Source: an uncultured Clostridium sp.
GTDB lineage: Bacteria > Bacillota > Clostridia > Lachnospirales > Lachnospiraceae
DNA: 64,000 nt
Direction of reading: 5' to 3'
NCBI GenBank assembly: GCA_900538475.1
Contig: UPYT01000001.1
Coordinates: 186,001-250,000 of the forward strand
Shown here one piece after another: positions 33,348-41,494 of the stretch. Position 1 is the first letter of the stretch. Each line of letters starts with the position of its first letter. The position numbers and the translations under genes are program-made. The notes beneath the pieces were generated by a model, which made no database searches, was not told where the DNA came from, and saw only the letters and a program-made list of their open reading frames with translations.

Positions 33348-35528
33348 ATGAAAAAGAAACGAATTAAAATAACAGAAAAAAGCCGCGTTTTTTATAAAAT
33401 CTATCTGGTAAATATTATGATTACCATGGTTTTTATCTGCCTGATTTCTGTGGTCTGCAGTACAGCTAGTTCAAGACTGATTCTGGATAATTTCATAGCA
33501 TATAATCAAAATATGATGGTTGAAAAAGGTAATGTTCTGGATGAAAGAATCCGCCAGCTGGATGAAACTTGTAATCTGGTAGTAGGAGAAGAGAATGCCT
33601 TCCGCCTGATTATGACAAACGAATCAGAATATGAAAATCCTACCAGATTAATCCTGATTATGCGGTATTTCCAGAATGTCTGTTCCGGAAACAGTCTGAT
33701 TGATGGATTAGGTCTGATTGACTGCAGCCGCGGAATTATGCTGACAGATAAAACGAAGTTCGAGCTGGAAGATGCCGGTCCCTATGAATCCTGTGAAAAC
33801 GGAAATTCTTTTTTTCTCACAGAAAGAGATGGGGGAAAATGTCTGGAATATGTAAAACGGTATGAACCGATCCGCGGGGAAAAGACGGTATATGTAATTA
33901 TCAGGGTCAATCAGGAGGCATTATTCAGCAATCTTTTAACAGGTGGAGAAGATGCCATGATAGAAAGCTATCTCCTTACCAGAGACGGGCAGACTTTATC
34001 TGTGGGAAATTCCAGAGAACTGTCCGGAGATTTGAGAGAGCATTTGATGGGCTTGTCCGAGACGGTTCAGAAATATAAAACAAAAGCCAACAAGCTTGTT
34101 TTATATAAAATGCCGTCTCAGATTTCAGATATTGCCTTAGTTGCAGTCCAGGATTATACCTACCTGGAGCGGCAGACGGAAAATCTGAAGCACAGGATTA
34201 TTCTGATCAGTATTTTTATGATTACAGTGGCATCGGTGATTATCTATCTATGTTCTCTGTATCTGTATCATCCGTTGAAAAATTTGGTCACCAGAATTCA
34301 GGAACTTCCGGTGAAAAAGGATGATAAACCGCCGAGAGACGAGTTCCATCTTCTGGAACAAATGGTGGATACCTTTCAAAATGAAAAGGCCCATACCCAG
34401 CCTCTGGTAATCCGCGACTCCATTCAGAAGCTTGTCCGGGAAGCGTTTGATCAGGAGCGGTTTGACTATTTAAAGGAAATTTTTCACCAGAGCATGGAGT
34501 ATTCGGCCTATGTTTTGCTTATCACAGAATGTAAGACGGACGAAGTGGATAAAAAGAGGGGCTGCCGGTTTTTAAAACGTCTCAGTGAAGAGCCAGAAAT
34601 AGACGGATTTTACACGGAAATTACCAATGAAAGAAGTATTGGAATTTACAATACGGATTTGGGATATGAGACATTTGTGGAACGGGCAGAGGATTTAAAG
34701 CGTCAGGAAGAGGGAGAAAATACTCCTTTTATCTGCTGCATCAGCCGTGAATTTAAAAACAGGGAAAGTATGAATCTGGTGTATTCTGAAACCTTGAATT
34801 CTGTGGAGAAAGCTGTCTTTATCGGGAAATTAACCCTGGTTTGCGGCCGGAGTTCCCTGGAAAGAAGAACGAAAGAAACAGTACAAAAAGAAGAAGAAAA
34901 CCGCTTAATCCGGTATATGGCAGATGGTAAAACAGAAGAGGCGCTGGCTGTTCTAGCATCTATAACGAGTGGGTTTGGCGATAATCCTGAGGATATTCAA
35001 TATACTCGTTTTTTGTATTTTGAGGTATGCAGAAATTTGGTAAAAAATTCCCGGGAAATGGGAGTAAAGATTCCTTCTGCATGCGGAGAGAGGGAATTGT
35101 TTCAGGAGATTTTTCGGGCGGAAACGATCAAGGAACTGGGGAATTTTACCCAAGAGGTATTTTACTGCTGCCTGGAGAGCTTTCAGAAAAAAGAAAGAGG
35201 ATACTCTTCCAATATCGAAAAAGCAATCGAGTTTATCCAGGCCAATTACATGCGGGAATTGTCTATTGATGATGTTGCTGCCAGTGTATTTTTATCATCC
35301 GGTTATTTGGGAATTATTTTTAAAGAAGAGACGGGATATACGATCCTGGAGTATATAACCTATGTCCGCATGCAGAAAGCAGGGGAGATGCTTCGCAGTC
35401 ATTCAGAGTGGAAGGTGAAGGATGTGGCAGAGCAGCTGGGATACAATAATGTTCAAAGCTTTATCCGTTTTTTCAAAAAATATTATGGACAGACTCCTGC
35501 TGCCTACCGCAAGGAAGAGGGGGTCTGA
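33348..35528 (+). CDS. Membrane-bound AraC-family transcriptional regulator
   Basis: A 726-residue one-component regulator. The first membrane segment is at about residues 15-38, an extracellular sensor domain of about 240 residues follows, and the second segment is at about 284-304 (ISIFMITVASVIIYLCSLYLY). A cytoplasmic linker leads to a C-terminal AraC DNA-binding pair: LSIDDVAASVFLSSGYLGII and KVKDVAEQLGYNNVQSFIRF, ending GQTPAAYRK. Proteins of this layout sense extracellular ligand and control adjacent sugar operons. ATG 33348 has GGGAGAAAA upstream. It is the last gene of the nine-gene operon, followed by a terminator, so it is likely autoregulated with its targets. Confidence 0.9.
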   Translation: MKKKRIKITEKSRVFYKIYLVNIMITMVFICLISVVCSTASSRLILDNFIAYNQNMMVEKGNVLDERIRQLDETCNLVVGEENAFRLIMTNESEYENPTRLILIMRYFQNVCSGNSLIDGLGLIDCSRGIMLTDKTKFELEDAGPYESCENGNSFFLTERDGGKCLEYVKRYEPIRGEKTVYVIIRVNQEALFSNLLTGGEDAMIESYLLTRDGQTLSVGNSRELSGDLREHLMGLSETVQKYKTKANKLVLYKMPSQISDIALVAVQDYTYLERQTENLKHRIILISIFMITVASVIIYLCSLYLYHPLKNLVTRIQELPVKKDDKPPRDEFHLLEQMVDTFQNEKAHTQPLVIRDSIQKLVREAFDQERFDYLKEIFHQSMEYSAYVLLITECKTDEVDKKRGCRFLKRLSEEPEIDGFYTEITNERSIGIYNTDLGYETFVERAEDLKRQEEGENTPFICCISREFKNRESMNLVYSETLNSVEKAVFIGKLTLVCGRSSLERRTKETVQKEEENRLIRYMADGKTEEALAVLASITSGFGDNPEDIQYTRFLYFEVCRNLVKNSREMGVKIPSACGERELFQEIFRAETIKELGNFTQEVFYCCLESFQKKERGYSSNIEKAIEFIQANYMRELSIDDVAASVFLSSGYLGIIFKEETGYTILEYITYVRMQKAGEMLRSHSEWKVKDVAEQLGYNNVQSFIRFFKKYYGQTPAAYRKEEGV

Positions 35529-35535
35529 AATCATT

Positions 35536-35574
35536 AAAACAGGACTGCCACTTATGGTCAGTCCTGTTTTTTTA
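35536..35574. terminator. Bidirectional terminator between glycan operon and convergent sulfatase
   Basis: Perfect stem AAAACAGGACTG (35536-35547) / CAGTCCTGTTTT (35559-35570) with T7 on the plus strand. The minus strand reads TTTTAATG after the stem, weaker. Confidence 0.93.
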
Positions 35575-35598
35575 CTCTGTGGAGGCCTGCACTGCTGT

Positions 35599-37020
35599 TT
35601 AACCGTTACCAAGAACAGACTGGGGATGTGGAACCGGACAGTCCGCCATGTCAGTATCGTAGGCTGTAATACCGAGCTCTTTTTTTGTATTTGTCTGGAA
35701 TGTTCTTGCACGCAGATCTACTTCGTAAGGATTGCAGACGGAAAGAAGGCGTTTATGACATTCTTCTGCTGCAATCATTATTTCAGGTGCAGCCGGTTTC
35801 TGCTCTAACAGGGAGTGATTCTCGCTGGGATCCTGATTTAAGTCAAACAGCTGCGGCTGTTCATAGCAGTAATAGATATATTTATATTGCTTCCAGCGTA
35901 TCATAAACATTCCATGTGGAATACCATGGGCATTGTATTCGCTGAAAGAAAAATCCTGATGCGAGCTGCAGAAGCCGGTTTCGATATAGGGCTTCAGACT
36001 TTGGCCGTCAAGCTGTTCCGGAATGGGAAGATTCATGTATTCGCAAACCGTTGGGAACCAGTCAACCAGATTAACCGGATCCGAAATTCTCCTGGGAGTC
36101 TGACCGGGAACATGCACAATCATGGGAACATGGGCGGACTGTTCAAACATGGTACATTTCCACCAGAGCCCATGATAGCCAAGCTGCTCTCCATGATCAC
36201 TGGTGTAGCAGAATATTGTCTGATCGTACAGAGAAAGCTCCTCCAGCTTGTCAAGAAGAATTCCAATTCTCTCATCCAGTTCAGCAATCGCACAGTGATA
36301 TCCGATTAAGAGCTTACGAACGGTTTCTTCTGACAGATTTTCACATTTGAAATAAGCCCGAAGCCAGTTTAAGGGGTCATTTAAGGAGGTAAAGGGAGGC
36401 TTCAATTCATCTGGTACCTCTGTGATGAGAGCTTCAAAATAATCCCAGTTTTCTTTTTTTACATAGAAGGGGAAATGCGGATCTAAAAACCCGATATAAA
36501 GATGCCAGCTGTCCTCATCCTTATGTTGATCTAGCCATTTTAAGCTGGATTGCAGAACCTTGTCATCATAGCTTTCTTCTGTTTTTAGACCAATTTTTTC
36601 AAAGCGTTTTTCTGCTCCGACACGTCCGGTTTTCTTTTCACGAAAGAAGCATCCGATATCGGGCTTTTGCAAATATCCCGGAAATTCCACATGGGAAAAC
36701 TGATAGTCTCCCTCTGGATGAAAATGTGTTTTTCCAATACAGATGTGGGGAATATCGTGCTGGTTTAAGTAATGGGAAAGTCCCGGAACAGAACCGTCAT
36801 AAGGCGTAGAGTTGTCCCAGGTACCGATCCGGTTTACATAGTGTCCGGAGATAAAGCTTGCTCTGGCAGGTGCGCAGACAGGACAGGGAGTGTAGCAGCT
36901 GTCAAAAACAATACTGTTTGCTGCAAGACGATCCAGATTTGGTGTCTTCAAGATCGAATGGTTTATAAAATGCATCATCTGATAAGAATGTTCATCTGAC
37001 ATAACAGTGATAATTTTCAT
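35599..37020 (-). CDS. Sulfatase, Cys-type, second copy
   Basis: A 473-residue type I sulfatase without signal peptide: metal motif ITVMSDEHSYQ, active-site C-A-P-A-R (C49 in CPVCAPARASF), YIGFLDPHFPFY and CYTSDHGEQLGYHG. It differs clearly from the sulfatase at 25671, so a different sulfate position or sugar is likely. It is read convergently to the glycan operon and divergently from the LacI regulator, suggesting control by that regulator. AGGTTTCCTAT-type sequence on the opposite strand gives GGAGGTTTCC before the start. It needs anSME maturation; none is in the window. Confidence 0.93.
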   Translation of the reverse strand: MKIITVMSDEHSYQMMHFINHSILKTPNLDRLAANSIVFDSCYTPCPVCAPARASFISGHYVNRIGTWDNSTPYDGSVPGLSHYLNQHDIPHICIGKTHFHPEGDYQFSHVEFPGYLQKPDIGCFFREKKTGRVGAEKRFEKIGLKTEESYDDKVLQSSLKWLDQHKDEDSWHLYIGFLDPHFPFYVKKENWDYFEALITEVPDELKPPFTSLNDPLNWLRAYFKCENLSEETVRKLLIGYHCAIAELDERIGILLDKLEELSLYDQTIFCYTSDHGEQLGYHGLWWKCTMFEQSAHVPMIVHVPGQTPRRISDPVNLVDWFPTVCEYMNLPIPEQLDGQSLKPYIETGFCSSHQDFSFSEYNAHGIPHGMFMIRWKQYKYIYYCYEQPQLFDLNQDPSENHSLLEQKPAAPEIMIAAEECHKRLLSVCNPYEVDLRARTFQTNTKKELGITAYDTDMADCPVPHPQSVLGNG

Positions 37021-37059
37021 AGGAAACCTCCAGTGTGTATTGTTGTTCCGTTATCTGTA

Positions 37060-37065
37060 ATTATA
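37060..37065 (-). promoter_or_regulatory. Probable -10 box for the second sulfatase gene
   Basis: Minus-strand TATAAT (complement of 37060-37065), 40 bases before the start; no good -35. A small palindrome ACTAT-CA-ATAGT (37107-37118) lies between this box and the divergent lacI promoter and could be an operator. Confidence 0.45.
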
Positions 37066-37130
37066 GCGGAAAGGCAGGGGATTTGCTATAGTACGAAAGG
37101 CATATTACTATCAATAGTCTATTTTTGTGA

Positions 37131-37159
37131 TTGATGTACCAGGGCAAATCGACTATAAT
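37131..37159 (+). promoter_or_regulatory. Promoter of the LacI-family regulator gene
   Basis: TTGATG (37131-37136), 17-base spacer, TATAAT (37154-37159). Its position rules out a start codon at 37127 for the regulator. Confidence 0.78.
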
Positions 37160-37210
37160 AAAACAAAGTTTGCAAAAAAGACATGCAGAGAGGAAGAAAA
37201 TGGGAAAGCT

Positions 37211-38215
37211 ATGGTGAAAGAAAAGCGGGCAACAATTAAAGAGGTGGCAGCCCTTTCCGGCGTTTCTATCAGTACAGTATCGCGGTATTTATCTAACCCG
37301 GAAAGCGTGAAGCCCTTTGCGGCATATAAAATCAAGGATGCAGTGAATCAGCTTGGGTATGTACCCAATACCTTTGCAAGAAGTCTGAGAAAGGGCGGTT
37401 CAAAAACCATTGGGGTTGTAATTCCCAATCTGGAATTCTTTTTTGGAAAGGCATCTAAGGCAATCAGTGATTATTTTTATAGTCAGGGATATGTTACCTT
37501 TATCTGCGAAACAGACAATGAATCAGATAAGGAAAAGTTTTTTATTCAGCAGCTGATTGATCAGCAGGTGGCAGGAATGATCATTGCATCCTCCGGACTA
37601 AATACTGCGTTTCTTCAGAAAACATACAGCCAGTATCCTAATATGGTGATGCTGGACAGAGCAGAAAAAATAGGAAGTGATATTGTGGCAGAGAATTACG
37701 AAGAAACAACGTATCAGCTGCTGATTCATATGCTAAAAAATAAGCCATGTACCAGAATTGAATTGATCTTAGGAGAAGAAACAGCTGTTAATACCCGGCT
37801 TCACATGGAGGGAATTCATCGCGCCTTAAAGGAGATGGGGCGGGATTATTCTCTGGTTCGTCCTTGGTATGGATGCCGGCGGGATGGGAAAATCGGAGAT
37901 ATCATGGAGGCAGTATTAAAAGAACTCGGAAATGAACGTGTAACCATTTTGGGATTTGAACCAGATTTTGTAGAGGAAGTTGTTATCAGTGTCAACCGGA
38001 TCAAGCCATCTGCATTATCCCAGATTGATCTTTCCGGATTCACCATGCCTAAAACAATGAATAAAATGGGAATGAATTTTTCTTGTATTATTCAGAATCC
38101 GGAATATGCTGGAATTCAGGCAGCACAAGTGCTTCAAAAAAGAATTGAGAATGATTCAGAGCATCAGGAAGCTGTAAAGTATTATGAAATAAAATCAATG
38201 TATCACTTAGTATGA
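37211..38215 (+). CDS. LacI-family transcriptional regulator
   Basis: A 334-residue regulator with the N-terminal helix-turn-helix TIKEVAALSGVSISTVSRYLS and hinge YVPNTFARSLRKG, followed by a periplasmic-binding-protein-like ligand domain (KTIGVVIPNLEFFFGKASKAI; GMIIASSG). Start ATG 37211 has GGGAAAG just upstream; GTG 37214 is a close alternative. It is divergent from the second sulfatase and upstream of the tripartite transporter. LacI-type palindromes with a central CG at 38242 and 38395 flank the transporter promoter. The ligand is probably a sugar acid or sugar phosphate of the pathway, which is an inference. Confidence 0.93.
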   Translation: MVKEKRATIKEVAALSGVSISTVSRYLSNPESVKPFAAYKIKDAVNQLGYVPNTFARSLRKGGSKTIGVVIPNLEFFFGKASKAISDYFYSQGYVTFICETDNESDKEKFFIQQLIDQQVAGMIIASSGLNTAFLQKTYSQYPNMVMLDRAEKIGSDIVAENYEETTYQLLIHMLKNKPCTRIELILGEETAVNTRLHMEGIHRALKEMGRDYSLVRPWYGCRRDGKIGDIMEAVLKELGNERVTILGFEPDFVEEVVISVNRIKPSALSQIDLSGFTMPKTMNKMGMNFSCIIQNPEYAGIQAAQVLQKRIENDSEHQEAVKYYEIKSMYHLV

Positions 38216-38241
38216 TGTTTTCTGGATTTTAAGAAATAAAA

Positions 38242-38255
38242 TGAAAACGATTTCA
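38242..38255. promoter_or_regulatory. LacI/CcpA-type operator (cre-like), site 1
   Basis: TGAAAACGATTTCA fits the cre consensus TGWNANCGNTNWCA at every position and is a near-perfect palindrome centred on CG. It could bind CcpA or the LacI-family protein encoded just upstream. Confidence 0.7.
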
Positions 38256-38343
38256 TTACTATGGCAATGAATTCATCAAAAAACACAATTATTTTTTGGA
38301 TATAATATACAAAAAATAAGATGAAAATTAGAAGATATCATTA

Positions 38344-38372
38344 TTTACGCGCTGTAAAACTATTGGTATACT
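38344..38372 (+). promoter_or_regulatory. Candidate promoter of the tripartite transporter operon
   Basis: TTTACG (38344-38349), 17-base spacer, TATACT (38367-38372). A second -10-like TATAAT is at 38301-38306 without a good -35. Confidence 0.45.
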
Positions 38373-38394
38373 AGCTTTAGTGATAAAAACAAAA

Positions 38395-38408
38395 TAAAAA
38401 CGTTTTCA
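38395..38408. promoter_or_regulatory. LacI/CcpA-type operator, site 2
   Basis: TAAAAACGTTTTCA, one mismatch to the cre consensus, with an AAAACGTTTT core. It lies just downstream of the candidate promoter, a position where a bound repressor blocks transcription. It is 153 bases from site 1. Confidence 0.6.
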
Positions 38409-38432
38409 AAACGAGAAAAGGAGAACAATCTT

Positions 38433-39449
38433 ATGAGATTTACAAAGCGAGTATTATCCCTGATTCTTGCAGGAGCTATGGCTGTCAGTCTGGTAGGCTG
38501 CAGCGGTGGAAGTAAGACGGCTTCGAACGGATTGGATGCAAATGGTGAATGGAAGCCTTCTTCTAGCATTAATATCCGTGTTCCTTTTGCAGCTGGAGGA
38601 AGCGCAGATACGATTGCACGTATTGCAGCCAAGGGGATGGAAGCTACATACGGACAAACAGCAGTGGTCAATAATCTGACCGGTGCAAATGGCGCCATTG
38701 CAGCCAATGACCTGTTAAGCAAGAATCCGGCGCCTACCGAAATGATGGTTGCAGGCATTGGTTTATTTACATTAGCGCCCTTGTTTAATTCCGATATCAA
38801 GGTAAATCTGGATGATTTTCAGATTGTAGGTTCTTTAATTGCAGAGGATTTTGTCCTGCTTTCTGCTCCGGAAAAGACTGGAGTTAGCGATTTTGAAGGT
38901 TTGATGGAGTATGGAAAAGATAAGAGAATTGTGTGTGCAGGAAACCCGAGTGGAGGTACCACTCATTTACTTGCAAAGGCTCTGTTTGGTGAAGCTGGAA
39001 TTGAGTGTGAGGTATTAAGTGAAGACGGCGGTTCTAAGAATGCACTGGCTGTGGCATCTGGTGATGCTGATTGCTGTATCGTATCTGCAAATGCTGCTCT
39101 GCAGTATGTACAGGATGGAAGCCTGGTACCTTTGGCCTGCTTTTCAGAAGAGGACTATACCGGATATGAGGGTCATACCGTTCCGACTGTAAAAGATAAG
39201 GGATACGACATTGTCTTTAAATCCTGTAACTTCCTGATGACAAAGAAAGGTGTTGATCCGGCTGTTACAGACAAGATCTATCAGGATATGCTGGCGTACA
39301 GAGAGACAGATGAATTCAAAGAGCTGGCAGGTAATGCTTCTTATATTCCGGATAATCAGAATGGAGAAGAAGTAAGAAAAACAGTAGAAGATTCTGCTGA
39401 TTTCTGTAAGGAAATGTATGAAAAATACTATGCTGGAGAAGCAAAATAA
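38433..39449 (+). CDS. Tripartite tricarboxylate transporter, solute-binding lipoprotein (TctC/Bug type)
   Basis: A 338-residue lipoprotein with lipobox SLVGC (Cys 23) and the Bug-receptor fold: INIRVPFAAGGSADTIARI, VVNNLTGANGAIAAN and CAGNPSGGTTHLLAKAL, the ligand-contact loops. It captures a carboxylated solute outside the cell for the TctA/TctB membrane pair encoded next. Family members bind citrate, other carboxylates and some sugar acids; here the neighbouring LacI regulator, sulfatase and PHP-like protein point to an uronate-type ligand, as an inference. GAAAAGGAGAAC precedes the ATG. Confidence 0.93.
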   Translation: MRFTKRVLSLILAGAMAVSLVGCSGGSKTASNGLDANGEWKPSSSINIRVPFAAGGSADTIARIAAKGMEATYGQTAVVNNLTGANGAIAANDLLSKNPAPTEMMVAGIGLFTLAPLFNSDIKVNLDDFQIVGSLIAEDFVLLSAPEKTGVSDFEGLMEYGKDKRIVCAGNPSGGTTHLLAKALFGEAGIECEVLSEDGGSKNALAVASGDADCCIVSANAALQYVQDGSLVPLACFSEEDYTGYEGHTVPTVKDKGYDIVFKSCNFLMTKKGVDPAVTDKIYQDMLAYRETDEFKELAGNASYIPDNQNGEEVRKTVEDSADFCKEMYEKYYAGEAK

Positions 39450-39473
39450 AAAGAGGACAGGAGGCATTCTGAT

Positions 39474-39920
39474 ATGAAAAAAATCAGATATCGTTCTAAT
39501 CTGACAGCCGGTATCGTGAGTATCATTTTTGGCTTGATTGTTTTGAGCGTAATTCCCAGTCAGATTAGTCTGGGATTTGATAATACTTATGGAATTACTC
39601 CTAGAACCATACCTTATATTTTAGCGGGAATATGTATTCTTTTTGGAGCCCTGCTGATCGTTCAAAGCCTGGTTCTGAAAAAAGATACGGTTAAAGAAAT
39701 GGAACTTTCACGGGAACTGAAGGCCCTGGCATATATGGCAGTGTTTGTAGTATATTCTCTGCTCTTTAATGTCAGCTTTGTGCTTGCAACAATCCTGCTT
39801 GGTGCAGTAACCCTGATGTTTTTGAAATGTAAAAAACCTCTCTATTATGCCATTGTGGCAGTTACGGTAGTGTTCCTGTATTTTGTATTAACGCAGTTTC
39901 TTCACATTCAACTGCCATAA
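39474..39920 (+). CDS. Tripartite tricarboxylate transporter, small membrane subunit (TctB type)
   Basis: A 148-residue protein with four membrane segments (about residues 8-28, 39-62, 81-96 and 99-143). The opening LTAGIVSIIFGLIVLSVIPSQI and the GITPRTIPYILAG loop are typical of TctB. It partners TctA. GGACAGGAGGC lies before the ATG, 24 bases after the tctC-type gene and 12 bases before tctA. Confidence 0.9.
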   Translation: MKKIRYRSNLTAGIVSIIFGLIVLSVIPSQISLGFDNTYGITPRTIPYILAGICILFGALLIVQSLVLKKDTVKEMELSRELKALAYMAVFVVYSLLFNVSFVLATILLGAVTLMFLKCKKPLYYAIVAVTVVFLYFVLTQFLHIQLP

Positions 39921-39932
39921 GGAGGAGGAACT

Positions 39933-41465
39933 ATGGGAAGTGTAATATCTCAGGCTTTAATAAACCTGCTGACAATTGAAAATCTAATTATGATGAATCT
40001 CGGAATGTTCGTTGGAATTATTTTCGGAGCCATTCCGGGGATGAACGGAAATCTGGCAATTACAGTACTTCTTCCGTTTACATTTATGCTAGAGCCGGTG
40101 CCGGCACTTTTACTGCTGACAGCTATCTTTTTTGGTTCCAACTTTGGAGGCTCGATCAGCGCGATTTTGATTAACACTCCAGGTACAAATGCAGCAGCAG
40201 CAACACTTTTGGATGGATATCCCTGCTGCCGAAAGGGATTTCCGGGAAAGGCGCTCAGCACTGCACTTACGGCATCTACAGTCGGTGGACTTATCAGTGC
40301 ATGCTGGCTGTTGTTCTTTGCTCCCCAGATTGGAAAAATGGCAATGAACTTTGGCGCTCCGGAGTATTTTGCACTTGCAATTTTCGGACTTTCTGTGATT
40401 GCCTCTGTCAGTGGAGACAGCCTGTTAAAAGGAATCATCAGCGGCTGCTTTGGTATCCTGATTGCATCTGTTGGCATTGACTCAGTTAGCGGAGTTACCC
40501 GTTTTACCTTTGGCAATCTGAGCTTATATAATGGAATTAAAATGCTGGCAGTTCTTCTGGGTGTTTATGCAATTTCCCAAATGATCAGCCGTATCAATGG
40601 TACGGAAAAAGCAGCAGCAAGTGAGCTTGGAGAATTAAAGCAGAGCGATAAGCTTACCTTTAAAGAATTCAAAAAGATGTTCTGGACCATGTTCAAATCC
40701 GGAAATATCGGTGCATTTATTGGTGCAGTCCCTGGAACGGGCGGTGCAATTGCTTCCTTTTTGGCTTACAATGAGGCAAAGCGCTGTGCGAAGCCAGATG
40801 AAAAATTTGGTGAGGGTGAGCTGAAAGGAATTGCAGCACCAGAAGCTGCTAATAACGGAGCAACTGCAGCAACACTGATCCCGCTTTTGACATTGGGAAT
40901 TCCCGGTGATGTGGTTGCAGCAACTCTTCTTGGCGCATTTACGATGCAGGGACTGGTGGTAGGGCCAAAGCTTTTTGAAAATGATGGACCGGTTGTCTAT
41001 GCTATTTTAATCGGATGTCTGATTGCCCAGATTTTTATGTTCCTACAGGGAAAATATCTTCTTCGTGTATTTGTAAAAATTACACACATTCCGCAGGATT
41101 TGCTGACAGCACTGCTGGTTGTGATTTGCTGTACGGGTGCATTCTGTATTGCCAACTCTGTATTTGATGTTTATGTATTGCTGTTCTTTGGCGGTGTTGC
41201 CTACTTTATGAACAAGATTGATTTGCCGCCGGTACCGATTGTACTGGGTATGGTTCTCGGACCAATTGCGGAATCTAACTTAAGAAATGCTTTGGTTCTC
41301 AGTGGTGGAAGCTGGAGGATTTTTGTTCAGCGCCCGATTTGTTTAATGTTTATTATTTTGACTGTTGTTCTGATTGTTGTTCTGAAAAAAGGAAGCAAGA
41401 AGGAAAAAGCGGCAGCTGAAAAACTGCAAGCAATGATGGATGCTGATGCAGAAAAGAAAAATTGA
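39933..41465 (+). CDS. Tripartite tricarboxylate transporter, large permease (TctA type)
   Basis: A 510-residue permease with about twelve membrane segments and the two TctA signature loops: GIIFGAIPGMNGNLAITVLLP near the start and GNIGAFIGAVPGTGGAIASF in the middle, plus GSNFGGSISAILINTPGT. It carries out ion-coupled uptake of the solute delivered by the TctC-type receptor. GGAGGAGG precedes the ATG. The C-terminus is Lys/Glu/Ala-rich and runs to 29 bases before the PHP-like gene. Confidence 0.94.
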   Translation: MGSVISQALINLLTIENLIMMNLGMFVGIIFGAIPGMNGNLAITVLLPFTFMLEPVPALLLLTAIFFGSNFGGSISAILINTPGTNAAAATLLDGYPCCRKGFPGKALSTALTASTVGGLISACWLLFFAPQIGKMAMNFGAPEYFALAIFGLSVIASVSGDSLLKGIISGCFGILIASVGIDSVSGVTRFTFGNLSLYNGIKMLAVLLGVYAISQMISRINGTEKAAASELGELKQSDKLTFKEFKKMFWTMFKSGNIGAFIGAVPGTGGAIASFLAYNEAKRCAKPDEKFGEGELKGIAAPEAANNGATAATLIPLLTLGIPGDVVAATLLGAFTMQGLVVGPKLFENDGPVVYAILIGCLIAQIFMFLQGKYLLRVFVKITHIPQDLLTALLVVICCTGAFCIANSVFDVYVLLFFGGVAYFMNKIDLPPVPIVLGMVLGPIAESNLRNALVLSGGSWRIFVQRPICLMFIILTVVLIVVLKKGSKKEKAAAEKLQAMMDADAEKKN

Positions 41466-41494
41466 GAAAACGGATTGGACAGGAGGAAGAAAAA

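Noticed and set aside
37127..37210. N-terminal extension of the LacI regulator
   Set aside because: The region contains its own -35 and -10 boxes, so it is not transcribed.
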